From an uncultured Sphingomonadaceae bacterium (GTDB lineage: Bacteria > Pseudomonadota > Alphaproteobacteria > Sphingomonadales > Sphingomonadaceae), in the NCBI GenBank assembly GCA_947493215.1, contig CANLQE010000001.1:992001-1056000 (forward strand): 64,000 nucleotides of DNA. Reading direction: 5' to 3'. Every line of letters starts with the position of its first letter. Position 1 is the first letter of the stretch. This document shows, in pieces, positions 16,473-22,976 of the stretch. Below the pieces are notes generated by a model. That model saw only the letters and a program-made list of their open reading frames with translations, had not been told where the DNA came from and did no database searches. Both the position numbers and the translations under genes were made by a program.

Positions 16473-17630
16473 ATGAAATTTTGGGAAAACATCTCCCTCG
16501 CATTCAAGGGCGGGGGTGAACGATCACGGCCGCCTTTAGGGCGTAGCTATATCGGCACTTACGGTGGCGCTTCTTTTTCGGGAGAAGCGCCGTTTTCATA
16601 TGAGGGCCGCGTCCGCGAAGCCTATGTCGATAATGCTGTTGCCCAGCGCGCGGTGCGGATTGTTGCCGAGGGCGTCGGCGGGGCGCCGCTCGCTTCGATG
16701 GACGATGCGATAGCGGCGCTTATAAATGCGACTAGTGCGGGCCAGTCTTTGCTCGAAACCATTGCCGCGCATCTGTTGTTGCATGGCAATGCTTATGTGC
16801 AAGTGATGTGCGGCGTAGATGATCAACCGGCGGAACTCTTCGCCCTGCGCCCCGATCGGATCACGATTGAGTCAGATAAAAAGGGTTGGCCCGTCGCCTA
16901 TGCCTATCGCGCCGGCGAGCATCAGACCCGCTTTGCCGCGCAGGATGCAATGGGGCGGCCTGCAATTATCCATATCAAGGCTTTTCATCCGACGGATGAC
17001 CATTATGGCCTCGGCTGTCTGGGTGCAGCGGCCAAAGCGGTGGCGGTGCATAATGCGGCCGCGCAGTGGAACAAGGCGTTGCTCGACAATGCCGCCCGGC
17101 CATCAGGGGCTTTGGTCTTTGATCCCGGACCGGAGGGATCGGCTTTGTCGGCGGACCAGTTTGACCGGCTAAAGGCGGAAATGGAGGCGAGCTTTGCGGG
17201 GTCGGGCAATGCCGGCCGGCCAATGCTGCTCGAAGGCGGCCTCAAATGGCAATCGATGAGCATGACCCCGGCGGATATGGATTTTGTAGCGCTGAAAGCA
17301 GCCGCAGCACGGGAGATTGCATTAGCTTTTGGTGTGCCGCCGATGCTGCTCGGGCTGCCCGGGGACAATAGCTATGCCAATTACCGCGAGGCCAATCGGG
17401 CGCTGTGGCGGCTAACGATTTTGCCGTTGGCGGGGAAGATTTTGGATGGTCTGTCGGGCGCGCTGGAGGCGTGGTGGGATGATGCGGCTTTGGCGGTGGA
17501 CCGCGATCAGATTCCGGCGCTTTCGGAAGATCGGGAACGGTTGTGGAGCCAAGTGAGCGAGGCGGATTTTCTGTCGCCGGAGGAGAAGCGGGAAATGTTG
17601 GGGATTGGAGTAAGAAAAAATGCAAAATGA
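16473..17630 (+). CDS. GTA portal protein (HK97 family)
   Basis: A 385-residue portal protein (orfg3 type), forming the dodecameric ring at the capsid vertex through which DNA passes. Typical features are DNAVAQRAVRIVAEGVG near residue 51, LLLHGNAYVQV, ALRPDRITIES, HIKAFHPTDDHYGLGCLGAA near 171, and the C-terminal LLGLPGDNSYANYREANRALW near 296. The ATG at 16473 with AAAAAAGGATA upstream is chosen; longer in-frame starts lie inside the repeat and would translate repeat sequence. It overlaps the next gene by eleven bases. Confidence 0.93.
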   Translation: MKFWENISLAFKGGGERSRPPLGRSYIGTYGGASFSGEAPFSYEGRVREAYVDNAVAQRAVRIVAEGVGGAPLASMDDAIAALINATSAGQSLLETIAAHLLLHGNAYVQVMCGVDDQPAELFALRPDRITIESDKKGWPVAYAYRAGEHQTRFAAQDAMGRPAIIHIKAFHPTDDHYGLGCLGAAAKAVAVHNAAAQWNKALLDNAARPSGALVFDPGPEGSALSADQFDRLKAEMEASFAGSGNAGRPMLLEGGLKWQSMSMTPADMDFVALKAAAAREIALAFGVPPMLLGLPGDNSYANYREANRALWRLTILPLAGKILDGLSGALEAWWDDAALAVDRDQIPALSEDRERLWSQVSEADFLSPEEKREMLGIGVRKNAK

Positions 17631-17928
17631 AGAAATGCTCGCGCGCCTGGTGGCGCAGGCGGAAGGCGATGGGGCTGACCTGGTCACGCTCCGCGCAATA
17701 GTCGAAGAGGCGACCGATAGCGGCGCGGAGCGTGTGCTCGACCGGCTGGGCCTCGCCGATCACAAGGCGCAGGATGATCTCGACGAACTACGCGAATTGT
17801 TGCGCGCCTGGCGCGATGCTAAAGCGAGCGCTTGGAAAGCGGCGATCACCTGGATTGTGCGCGGGGTGCTGGCGTTGTTGCTCATTGGGATCGCAATGCG
17901 GTTCGGGTTCGGGAATTTGGTGACGTGA
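17620..17928 (+). CDS. Small GTA-cluster membrane protein (DUF6127 type)
   Basis: A 102-residue protein at the orfg3.5 position between portal and protease. The first 70 residues are helical and acidic (AERVLDRLGLADHKAQDDL), and a single membrane span follows near the C-terminus (GVLALLLIGIAMRFGF). It overlaps the portal gene at its start and the protease gene at its end (GTGA), so translation is coupled. The family is common in sphingomonad GTA clusters, but its function is unknown. Confidence 0.75.
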   Translation: MQNEEMLARLVAQAEGDGADLVTLRAIVEEATDSGAERVLDRLGLADHKAQDDLDELRELLRAWRDAKASAWKAAITWIVRGVLALLLIGIAMRFGFGNLVT

Positions 17929-18323
17929 GCGATATCCGCTTCGCGGGGTACGCTGCGATCTTTAACCGCATCGACAAGGGCGGAGACATTGTCCGTCCCG
18001 GTGCTTTTGGGACGCTCGCCGAGGGGCAATCGCTGCCCTTGCTTTGGCAGCATAGTCCGGAGCAGCGCATCGGCAGTATCACTTATGCCCGAGAAGACGG
18101 GCGTGGCTTGCGCGTGATCGGTAAGCTTTCAACCGCGACAAGGCCGGGGCGGGAAGCGGCGGCCATGTTGAAAGGCGGCGCGGTGACGGGCCTCAGTTTC
18201 GGCTATCGCGTAAAGCAAGCAGCGGGCCAAAAGCCGCGCGCGTTGCTCGCTCTCGACATCGCGGAAATATCGCTGGTGATGCACCCGATGCAGACCTTGG
18301 CCCGCGTACACCGCATTATTTAA
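17925..18323 (+). CDS. GTA prohead protease (HK97 family)
   Basis: A 132-residue serine protease (orfg4) that trims the capsid protein during prohead maturation. It opens SDIRFAGYAAIFNRIDKGGDIV. The catalytic His is in LLWQHSPEQRIG near residue 44 and the catalytic Ser in GGAVTGLSFGYRV near 88, both in the standard spacing. A GTG at 17925 overlapping the previous TGA is preferred to the longer open frame, whose extra N-terminus is an out-of-frame copy of the upstream gene. It is short for the family but complete. Confidence 0.88.
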   Translation: MSDIRFAGYAAIFNRIDKGGDIVRPGAFGTLAEGQSLPLLWQHSPEQRIGSITYAREDGRGLRVIGKLSTATRPGREAAAMLKGGAVTGLSFGYRVKQAAGQKPRALLALDIAEISLVMHPMQTLARVHRII

Positions 18324-18331
18324 CGCTGCCG

Positions 18332-18356
18332 TGCGCCGCATCCATTGCGGAGCGCA
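18332..18356 (+). other. RNA hairpin before the capsid gene
   Basis: TGCG (18332-18335) pairs with CGCA (18353-18356), and CCGCA (18336-18340) with TGCGG (18346-18350), with a TCCAT loop and a two-base bulge. A GCGGCCCTTTTTATT segment follows at 18387-18400. It sits in the 97-bp gap between protease and capsid. Confidence 0.4.
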
Positions 18357-18420
18357 GAACCTAATATCTGGTCGCTCTATTCGGGGCGGCCCTTTTTATT
18401 GCTCACAAGAAAGGAACATC

Positions 18421-19590
18421 ATGAATATTTCTAATACCCCCCTCGAAACTAAAGCTGATCCGCTGGAGGCCTCCTTTGATGCCGTCTTGCAGGCCGAAGA
18501 AAACGAAAATCACGGTAAGGCGATTGCCGGATTACGTACGGACGTCGACGGCCTGAAAAGCCAGATGGCCGATATTTCCCGTGCGTCGGCCCGGCCTGCT
18601 TTAGATGGCGCGAAAGGCATGTTAGCTTCCTCTGCATCGCAAGATTTCGTGACCAAATATCTCCGCCGAGGAGACCATGCGGGTGTCGAGTTGAAAAGCT
18701 TTTCCGGCGCGTCCGGCCCCGAAGGCGGCTTTGCGGTGCCGCAGGAAATAGACGCACTGATTGGCCGGACGCTCAAGGATATCTCGCCGATCCGGTCGAT
18801 TGCGACGGTCGTGCAAACCGGCAGCGCGGGCTATCGCAAGCTTGTCACCAACGGCGGCACGCCATCGGGCTGGGTTAGCGAAACTGCCGGTCGCCCCGAA
18901 ACCGACACGCCCAACTTCAACGAAATCGCGCCGCCGACCGGAGAACTTTATGCCAATCCGGCGGCGTCTCAGGCGATGCTCGATGATGCGGCCTTTGATG
19001 TCGAAGCCTGGCTGGCCGATGAAATTGCGCGGGAATTTGCACAAGCCGAGGGCGCTGCTTTCGTGGGCGGTTCCGGGGTCAACCAACCGCGCGGGTTTTT
19101 AAATGCGGCGGTGACGGACGAGCCGGATGATGTGCGCGCCTTTGGTTCGCTGCAATATATCCCATCGGGTTCGGCGGGCGATTTTGCCAGTGAAGATGCG
19201 CTGGTTGACTTGGTTCATACGCTTAAACCCGCCTACCGGCAGGGCGCAAGCTTTGTGATGAACAGCGCCACACTCGCACAGATCCGTAAGTTTAAAACCG
19301 CCGATGGCGCGTTTTTGTGGCAGGCGTCTTTGGCATCAGGCCAGCCTGATATGCTGCTGGGCTATCCAGTTGTCGAGGCGGAGGATATGCCGGATGTGGC
19401 GGCGGACAGCCTGTCGATCGCCTTCGGCAATTTCCGCGCCGGTTATCTGATCGCCGAGCGTAGCGCGACCAGCATCTTGCGCGATCCGTTCACTAACAAA
19501 CCGTTTGTGCATTTCTATGCAACCAAGCGCGTGGGCGGACAGGTGATGAACAGTGAAGCGATTAAATTGATGCAGTTTAGCCTGAGCTAA
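18421..19590 (+). CDS. GTA major capsid protein (HK97 fold)
   Basis: A 389-residue capsid protein (orfg5). The first 100 or so residues are helical and charged (ENENHGKAIAGLRTDVDGLKSQ) and form the scaffolding delta-domain removed by the prohead protease. The mature HK97 fold begins near LKSFSGASGPEGGFAVPQEI (about 103). Further family marks are VTNGGTPSGWVSETAGRPET, FVGGSGVNQPRGFLN, and the C-terminal DPFTNKPFVHFYATKRVGG. The ATG at 18421 has AGAAAGGAAC upstream; longer in-frame starts are weak. Gaps with hairpins on both sides set this gene apart within the operon. Confidence 0.95.
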   Translation: MNISNTPLETKADPLEASFDAVLQAEENENHGKAIAGLRTDVDGLKSQMADISRASARPALDGAKGMLASSASQDFVTKYLRRGDHAGVELKSFSGASGPEGGFAVPQEIDALIGRTLKDISPIRSIATVVQTGSAGYRKLVTNGGTPSGWVSETAGRPETDTPNFNEIAPPTGELYANPAASQAMLDDAAFDVEAWLADEIAREFAQAEGAAFVGGSGVNQPRGFLNAAVTDEPDDVRAFGSLQYIPSGSAGDFASEDALVDLVHTLKPAYRQGASFVMNSATLAQIRKFKTADGAFLWQASLASGQPDMLLGYPVVEAEDMPDVAADSLSIAFGNFRAGYLIAERSATSILRDPFTNKPFVHFYATKRVGGQVMNSEAIKLMQFSLS

Positions 19591-19598
19591 TCGTTGCT

Positions 19599-19620
19599 CC
19601 CCTCCCTTTGCAGGGAGGGG
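19599..19620 (+). other. Nine-base-pair hairpin after the capsid gene
   Basis: CCCCTCCCT (19599-19607) pairs perfectly with AGGGAGGGG (19612-19620) around TTGC. No T-run follows at once, so it is better explained as an RNA stability or processing element than as a terminator. It lies nine bases past the capsid stop. Confidence 0.5.
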
Positions 19621-19662
19621 AAATGCGCTCCCATTTTTCCATTATAGAAAGGAAGCCCACCC

Positions 19663-20208
19663 GTGATCTTCCCCCCTGATGATGTCCCTGCTGTGCCGGT
19701 AGAGTTGATCCAAGAGGTCAAAGATTTTCTGCGCCTCGATCATAATGAAGATGATGACGCGATTGCGCAAATTTTGCGCAGCGCCGCCTATCTTTGTGAG
19801 AATTTTATCGGCCAAATGCTGATCGCCCGATCGGTGCGCGACCGCCTGCCAGTGCGCGCAGAATGGCAGAAATTGAAAAGACGGCCCGTGCAAGCGATCA
19901 CGCTGGTTGAGGCTGTCGCTGCTGATGGTGTTATAACTGATCTGCCAGCCACGGAATATGCCATTGATATTGATAGCGACGGCGTCGGCTGGGTGAAGTT
20001 GCATAATGCCGGTCCCGTTCATCGTATCGCGGTCACCTATGATGCGGGACTAGCGGCAGATTGGACGGTTATACCGACAAGCTTGCGGCAAGGCGTGGTG
20101 CGGTTGGCCGGCTATTTCTATGCGAACCGGGATGGCGTGGAAACGCTAGGCCCACCCAGCGCGGTGACCGCCCTGTGGCGGCCCCATCGCCGGATGAGGC
20201 TGGCATGA
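19663..20208 (+). CDS. GTA head-tail connector (adaptor, gp6-like)
   Basis: A 181-residue adaptor (orfg6) of the phage gp6/phiE125 gp8 connector family, forming the ring below the portal. The start of the fold is visible as VPVELIQEVKDFLRLDHNEDDDAIAQIL, then YLCENFIGQML, RPVQAITLVEAVAADG, and VTYDAGLAADWTVIPTSLRQG with the final helix containing YFYANRDG. A GTG start at 19663 has AGAAAGGAAG upstream. Its stop overlaps the next start (ATGA). Confidence 0.9.
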   Translation: MIFPPDDVPAVPVELIQEVKDFLRLDHNEDDDAIAQILRSAAYLCENFIGQMLIARSVRDRLPVRAEWQKLKRRPVQAITLVEAVAADGVITDLPATEYAIDIDSDGVGWVKLHNAGPVHRIAVTYDAGLAADWTVIPTSLRQGVVRLAGYFYANRDGVETLGPPSAVTALWRPHRRMRLA

Positions 20209-20549
20209 GCGGGCCAGAAATTAGCAGGCCAGAATTTAGCGGCTTGCTGCGCGAACATATTCGCATTGAACGCCAATCGCCCCAGCGCGACGGGGCCGGA
20301 TCAGCGACCGACCAAAGCGAGCTGGTTGGCGATTTCCGGGCGGCGGCAGAGCCAGCCGGCACCGGCGGTGAGGCGCTGGCGGGCAGCCGCTCGGCCTTGC
20401 CGCGCTGGCGTTTCACGCTGCGGCAGACCGATGCCATTCGCCCCGGTGATGAACTGATCTGGGCTGGCCGCGCGATGGTTGTTCGCGCTGTGTCTGCCGA
20501 CCATCGCTTCATTCCGAGAAGCTTTCTGGAAGCCGAGGAGAAACGCTAA
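20205..20549 (+). CDS. GTA head-tail adaptor/stopper (orfg7-like)
   Basis: A 114-residue protein of the phage head-closure class, expected to form the stopper ring between adaptor and tail. It starts GPEISRPEFSGLLREHIRIER, has the conserved WRFTLRQTDAIRPGDEL segment and ends in a basic helix. The ATG at 20205 overlaps the stop of the adaptor gene, and its TAA overlaps the next ATG (TAATG). A longer open frame upstream is a shadow of the previous gene. Confidence 0.82.
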   Translation: MSGPEISRPEFSGLLREHIRIERQSPQRDGAGSATDQSELVGDFRAAAEPAGTGGEALAGSRSALPRWRFTLRQTDAIRPGDELIWAGRAMVVRAVSADHRFIPRSFLEAEEKR

Positions 20550-20767
20550 TGGACAAACTCAAACGCAAGGGAGAAGCCTTGGCACAAGCAAGGGTACAGC
20601 AGGCCAAAGCGGGCTTGAAAGCCGTGCTTCTCGGCGAGCTATCCCATGATATTTCGGTGGAAGAAACCGAGGACGGGGTGGCGGTTTCCGGTCGTCAGCT
20701 CGGCAAGGAAATGATTGATAATAGCGGCCTGCGCGATGTCGCCTTCTTGATGCGCGGTGTGAGATGA
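20549..20767 (+). CDS. Small GTA-cluster protein of unknown function
   Basis: A 72-residue protein between the stopper and tail-terminator genes. It begins with a lysine/glutamine-rich helix (KRKGEALAQARVQQAKAGLK) and ends RDVAFLMRGVR. Overlaps on both sides (TAATG with the stopper gene, ATGA with the tail terminator) make it almost surely translated. The Rhodobacter GTA has no obvious counterpart here. HK97-like phages place a tail-completion (gp10) protein at this site, so a shortened gp10 is possible but not shown. Confidence 0.65.
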   Translation: MDKLKRKGEALAQARVQQAKAGLKAVLLGELSHDISVEETEDGVAVSGRQLGKEMIDNSGLRDVAFLMRGVR

Positions 20768-21171
20768 GTGGCGCTGTCGAGGCGGTGCAGCAAAGCCTGA
20801 TCGCGGCGCTAAACGCGCATCCACCTTTGATGGATGCAATTGAGGGAATTTATGACGGCCCGCCGCCGCTCGCGCGTTTTCCTTATATTGCGCTGGCGAC
20901 GGGAGCTTCGATTGATTGGAGCTTTAAGGGCGGTGTCGGCCGCGAGCTTAGTCTGGCACTGACCGTCCATGATGATGGCGATTGCGCCACGCGTTTGCAC
21001 CGCGTCATGGCGCTGGTGGAAGAGGCTATGGCGGATGGTCTGGCTCAGCCGGACGGCTGGCAGATCGTGACATTCGATTTCCGCCGAACGCGGGTTTTGC
21101 GGAATGCGGTGAGCCCGTGGAGCGGGTTGATCGAATATCGCGCGCGGGTTTTGAGAGGAGTCTCTATTTAA
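20764..21171 (+). CDS. GTA tail terminator (DUF3168, orfg8)
   Basis: A 135-residue DUF3168 protein, expected to cap the tail tube where it meets the head. The family pattern is clear: AVQQSLIAALNAHPPLMDAIEGIYDG, PYIALATGASIDWSFKGG, LALTVHDDGDC and the C-terminal IEYRARVLRG. It overlaps the preceding gene by four bases. Its stop is followed at once by repeat fragments and then by a full long palindromic repeat. Confidence 0.9.
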   Translation: MSGAVEAVQQSLIAALNAHPPLMDAIEGIYDGPPPLARFPYIALATGASIDWSFKGGVGRELSLALTVHDDGDCATRLHRVMALVEEAMADGLAQPDGWQIVTFDFRRTRVLRNAVSPWSGLIEYRARVLRGVSI

Positions 21172-21213
21172 CCTCAAGCGCGTTTTTATTGAGCTCAGGC
21201 GCCGGGCGCGGGA
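21171..21213. repeat. Two fragments of the long palindromic repeat end
   Basis: ACCTCAAGCGCG at 21171-21182 and GAGCTCAGGCGCCGGGCGCG at 21191-21210 are partial copies of the element's terminal sequence, standing just before full copy C. They suggest repeated insertion at the same point, or partial deletion of an earlier copy. Confidence 0.65.
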
Positions 21214-21225
21214 GTTTTTTATATT

Positions 21226-21431
21226 ACCTCAGGCGCCGGGCGGCGACATCCGTCGCCTTGGCTACGCGCCATAAGGCGCGGCGGCCGGTCGGCCTTGCCT
21301 CGCTGCGCTCGGTTGTCTGACCTCAAGACTGGCACCAAACCGACGCATCGCGTCGGCAAGCGCGACCGCGCGCCCGAGCTTATGCGAGGAAAGCCAAGCG
21401 GGCGGATGCCCGCGCCCGGCGCCTGAGGTCA
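21226..21431. repeat. Long palindromic dispersed repeat, copy C (inside the GTA operon)
   Basis: A 206-bp element opening ACCTCAGGCGCCGGGCGGCG and closing CGCCCGGCGCCTGAGGTC. Arms and orientation match copy A. Hairpins such as GCGCC-ATAA-GGCGC (about 21266-21280) are perfect. It separates the tail terminator from the major tail gene, the second large interruption of the GTA operon. Confidence 0.87.
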
Positions 21432-21467
21432 ACAAAAACACCAACAACAACAAAAAAGGAACCCAAT

Positions 21468-21875
21468 ATGCCAGCAGAAACAGGCAGTGCCTTCCTCCTC
21501 AAAATCGGTGATGGCGCGGATCCGGCGGTCTATTCCACCATTGCCGGGCTTCGGACCACGCAATTGTCAGTCAATGGTGAACCGGTAGCGATCACCAACA
21601 AAGACAGCGGTGGTTGGCGCGAACTTTTATCGGGTGCAGGGGTGCGCTCCGTCTCGGTGTCAGGTGCGGGCGTATTTACTGGATCGGACGCTGAGTTGCG
21701 GATCAAGAACCACGCATTGGGCGGGGTAATCGATGCCTATGAACTAGCCTTTGAAGGCGGTGATCATATGCGCGGCGACTTTCTAGTCACGCGGCTGGAC
21801 TACAGCGGCGATTATAATGGCGAGCGCAGTTACACGCTCAGCCTCGAAAGTTCCGGCGCGGTGGTTAATGTCTGA
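21468..21875 (+). CDS. GTA major tail protein (orfg9)
   Basis: A 135-residue tail-tube protein of the TP901-1/HK97 major tail family, stacking as hexameric rings. It contains FLLKIGDGADPAVYSTIAGL, then ITNKDSGGWRELLSGAGVRSVSV near residue 44, and DYSGDYNGERSYTLSLESSG at the end. The ATG at 21468 has AAAAAAGGAACCC upstream, similar to the portal gene, which also follows a repeat. It overlaps the next gene by eight bases. Confidence 0.92.
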   Translation: MPAETGSAFLLKIGDGADPAVYSTIAGLRTTQLSVNGEPVAITNKDSGGWRELLSGAGVRSVSVSGAGVFTGSDAELRIKNHALGGVIDAYELAFEGGDHMRGDFLVTRLDYSGDYNGERSYTLSLESSGAVVNV

Positions 21876-22182
21876 GCGGGGGAACGCGATACGCGGTGAG
21901 GCGGAACTGGAGTTGAATGGGCAGCGGTTGATTTTGCGTCCCAGCTTCGCGGCATTGGTTGCGGCGGAGGAAGAGCTGGGGTCGCTGTTCGATCTGGTCG
22001 AACGGGCCGCGAAGGGGCGGTTGCTGCTGTCCGAAATCGTGAGCCTGTTTTGGCATGTTATCAAAGATCGCCCGGAAGATTTGAAGCGCGACGACTTTGG
22101 AGAGGCGATGATGGCGGTGGGGTTGGCGGGTGTCACGCCTGCGCTCAAAATTCTGCTCAAACAGATATTACAGGGGCAGTGA
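21868..22182 (+). CDS. GTA tail assembly chaperone (gp10 type)
   Basis: A 104-residue protein of the GTA gp10/tail-assembly-chaperone family (orfg10). It starts SERGNAIRGEAELELNGQRL, then LRPSFAALVAAEEELGSLFDLVERA, and ends in a leucine-rich helix. It would load or guard the tape measure during tail assembly. The ATG at 21868 overlaps the stop of the tail gene. The extra upstream open frame is a shadow. Confidence 0.85.
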   Translation: MSERGNAIRGEAELELNGQRLILRPSFAALVAAEEELGSLFDLVERAAKGRLLLSEIVSLFWHVIKDRPEDLKRDDFGEAMMAVGLAGVTPALKILLKQILQGQ

Positions 22183-22189
22183 TCTCCGC

Positions 22190-22402
22190 ATGATGGACGA
22201 TTTCCGAACTTCTTCGGCAAAACTCGCTGGCCTGATCCCTGCCACCATCGGATGGACGCCCGATCAATATTGGAACGCCACGCCCGCTGAACTGGCCGGG
22301 ATCCTGAATGTCTTTTCTGCTGCCTCATCAACAGAACATAGCACCGAACCGCTCACCCAAACCCAACTCGAACAACTGAAAGACACCCTCAACCATGGAT
22401 GA
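22190..22402 (+). CDS. GTA small tail assembly chaperone (rcc01693-like)
   Basis: A 70-residue protein at the orfg10.1 position, resembling the short phage tail chaperones of this site. Its core is LAGLIPATIGWTPDQYWNATPAEL. Two ATG codons at 22190 and 22193 are possible starts. It overlaps the tape-measure gene by eight bases. Together with gp10 it forms the usual pair of chaperones before a tape measure; whether they are linked by frameshifting is not evident, since a clear stop and restart separate them. Confidence 0.75.
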   Translation: MMDDFRTSSAKLAGLIPATIGWTPDQYWNATPAELAGILNVFSAASSTEHSTEPLTQTQLEQLKDTLNHG

Positions 22403-22973
22403 AGAAATCGAACGGTTAGTGATCGCCGTGCGCGCCGATACAGCCGGATTTGCCAAAGATGTGGCCGAGTTGAAAGGTCAGCTGGATGGCCCACTTGCCA
22501 GCGGCATGGAACGCGCCGGGACCGCCCTCGAAACCAGCTTGAGTCGCGCGATCCGCCGCGGCTCGCTGGATTTCCAGGACCTCAAGAGCGTCGCGCTGTC
22601 AGTGATGGCAGATATCGCCAATGCTGCGATAGACAGTGGTATTGGAAGCTTGCTGGGCGGTGGTTCCGGCGGCGGTTTGCTCGGCCTCGGAACCTCGCTT
22701 TTGGGCTCTGCGCTCGGCGCGCCGGGGCGGGCGACCGGCGGACCGGTCACCGGCGGGCGTGCTTATAGGGTGGGAGAGCAGGGGCCTGAGTTATTTGTGC
22801 CGACGGCAGCAGGACGGATCGAACCGTATGGCGCGGCGTCCCCTTCGCCCAATTTGCGCCTCACCATCAACATATCGGACAATGGCCGGGGCAGCGCGCC
22901 CGACCAGCTACGCCGATCCAGTCGGCAAGTCGCGCGCTCGGTGCGCAACGCGCTGGCCTATCGGGAGGGTTAA
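22395..22973 (+). CDS. GTA tape measure protein (orfg11)
   Basis: A 192-residue tape measure, short as expected for a GTA with a short non-contractile tail. The N-terminus is helical (IERLVIAVRADTAGFAKDVAELK). A glycine-rich middle follows (GSLLGGGSGGGLLGLGTSLLG), with the conserved RVGEQGPELFVPTAAG near residue 125 and a basic C-terminus (RRSSRQVARSVRNALAYREG). Length sets tail length in siphophages, so the tail should be short. Confidence 0.85.
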   Translation: MDEEIERLVIAVRADTAGFAKDVAELKGQLDGPLASGMERAGTALETSLSRAIRRGSLDFQDLKSVALSVMADIANAAIDSGIGSLLGGGSGGGLLGLGTSLLGSALGAPGRATGGPVTGGRAYRVGEQGPELFVPTAAGRIEPYGAASPSPNLRLTINISDNGRGSAPDQLRRSSRQVARSVRNALAYREG

Positions 22974-22976
22974 GCC

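Noticed and set aside
22130-22402. Programmed frameshift joining the two GTA tail chaperones
   Set aside because: A stop at 22182 is followed by a separate ATG at 22190, and no slippery heptamer was seen near the junction.
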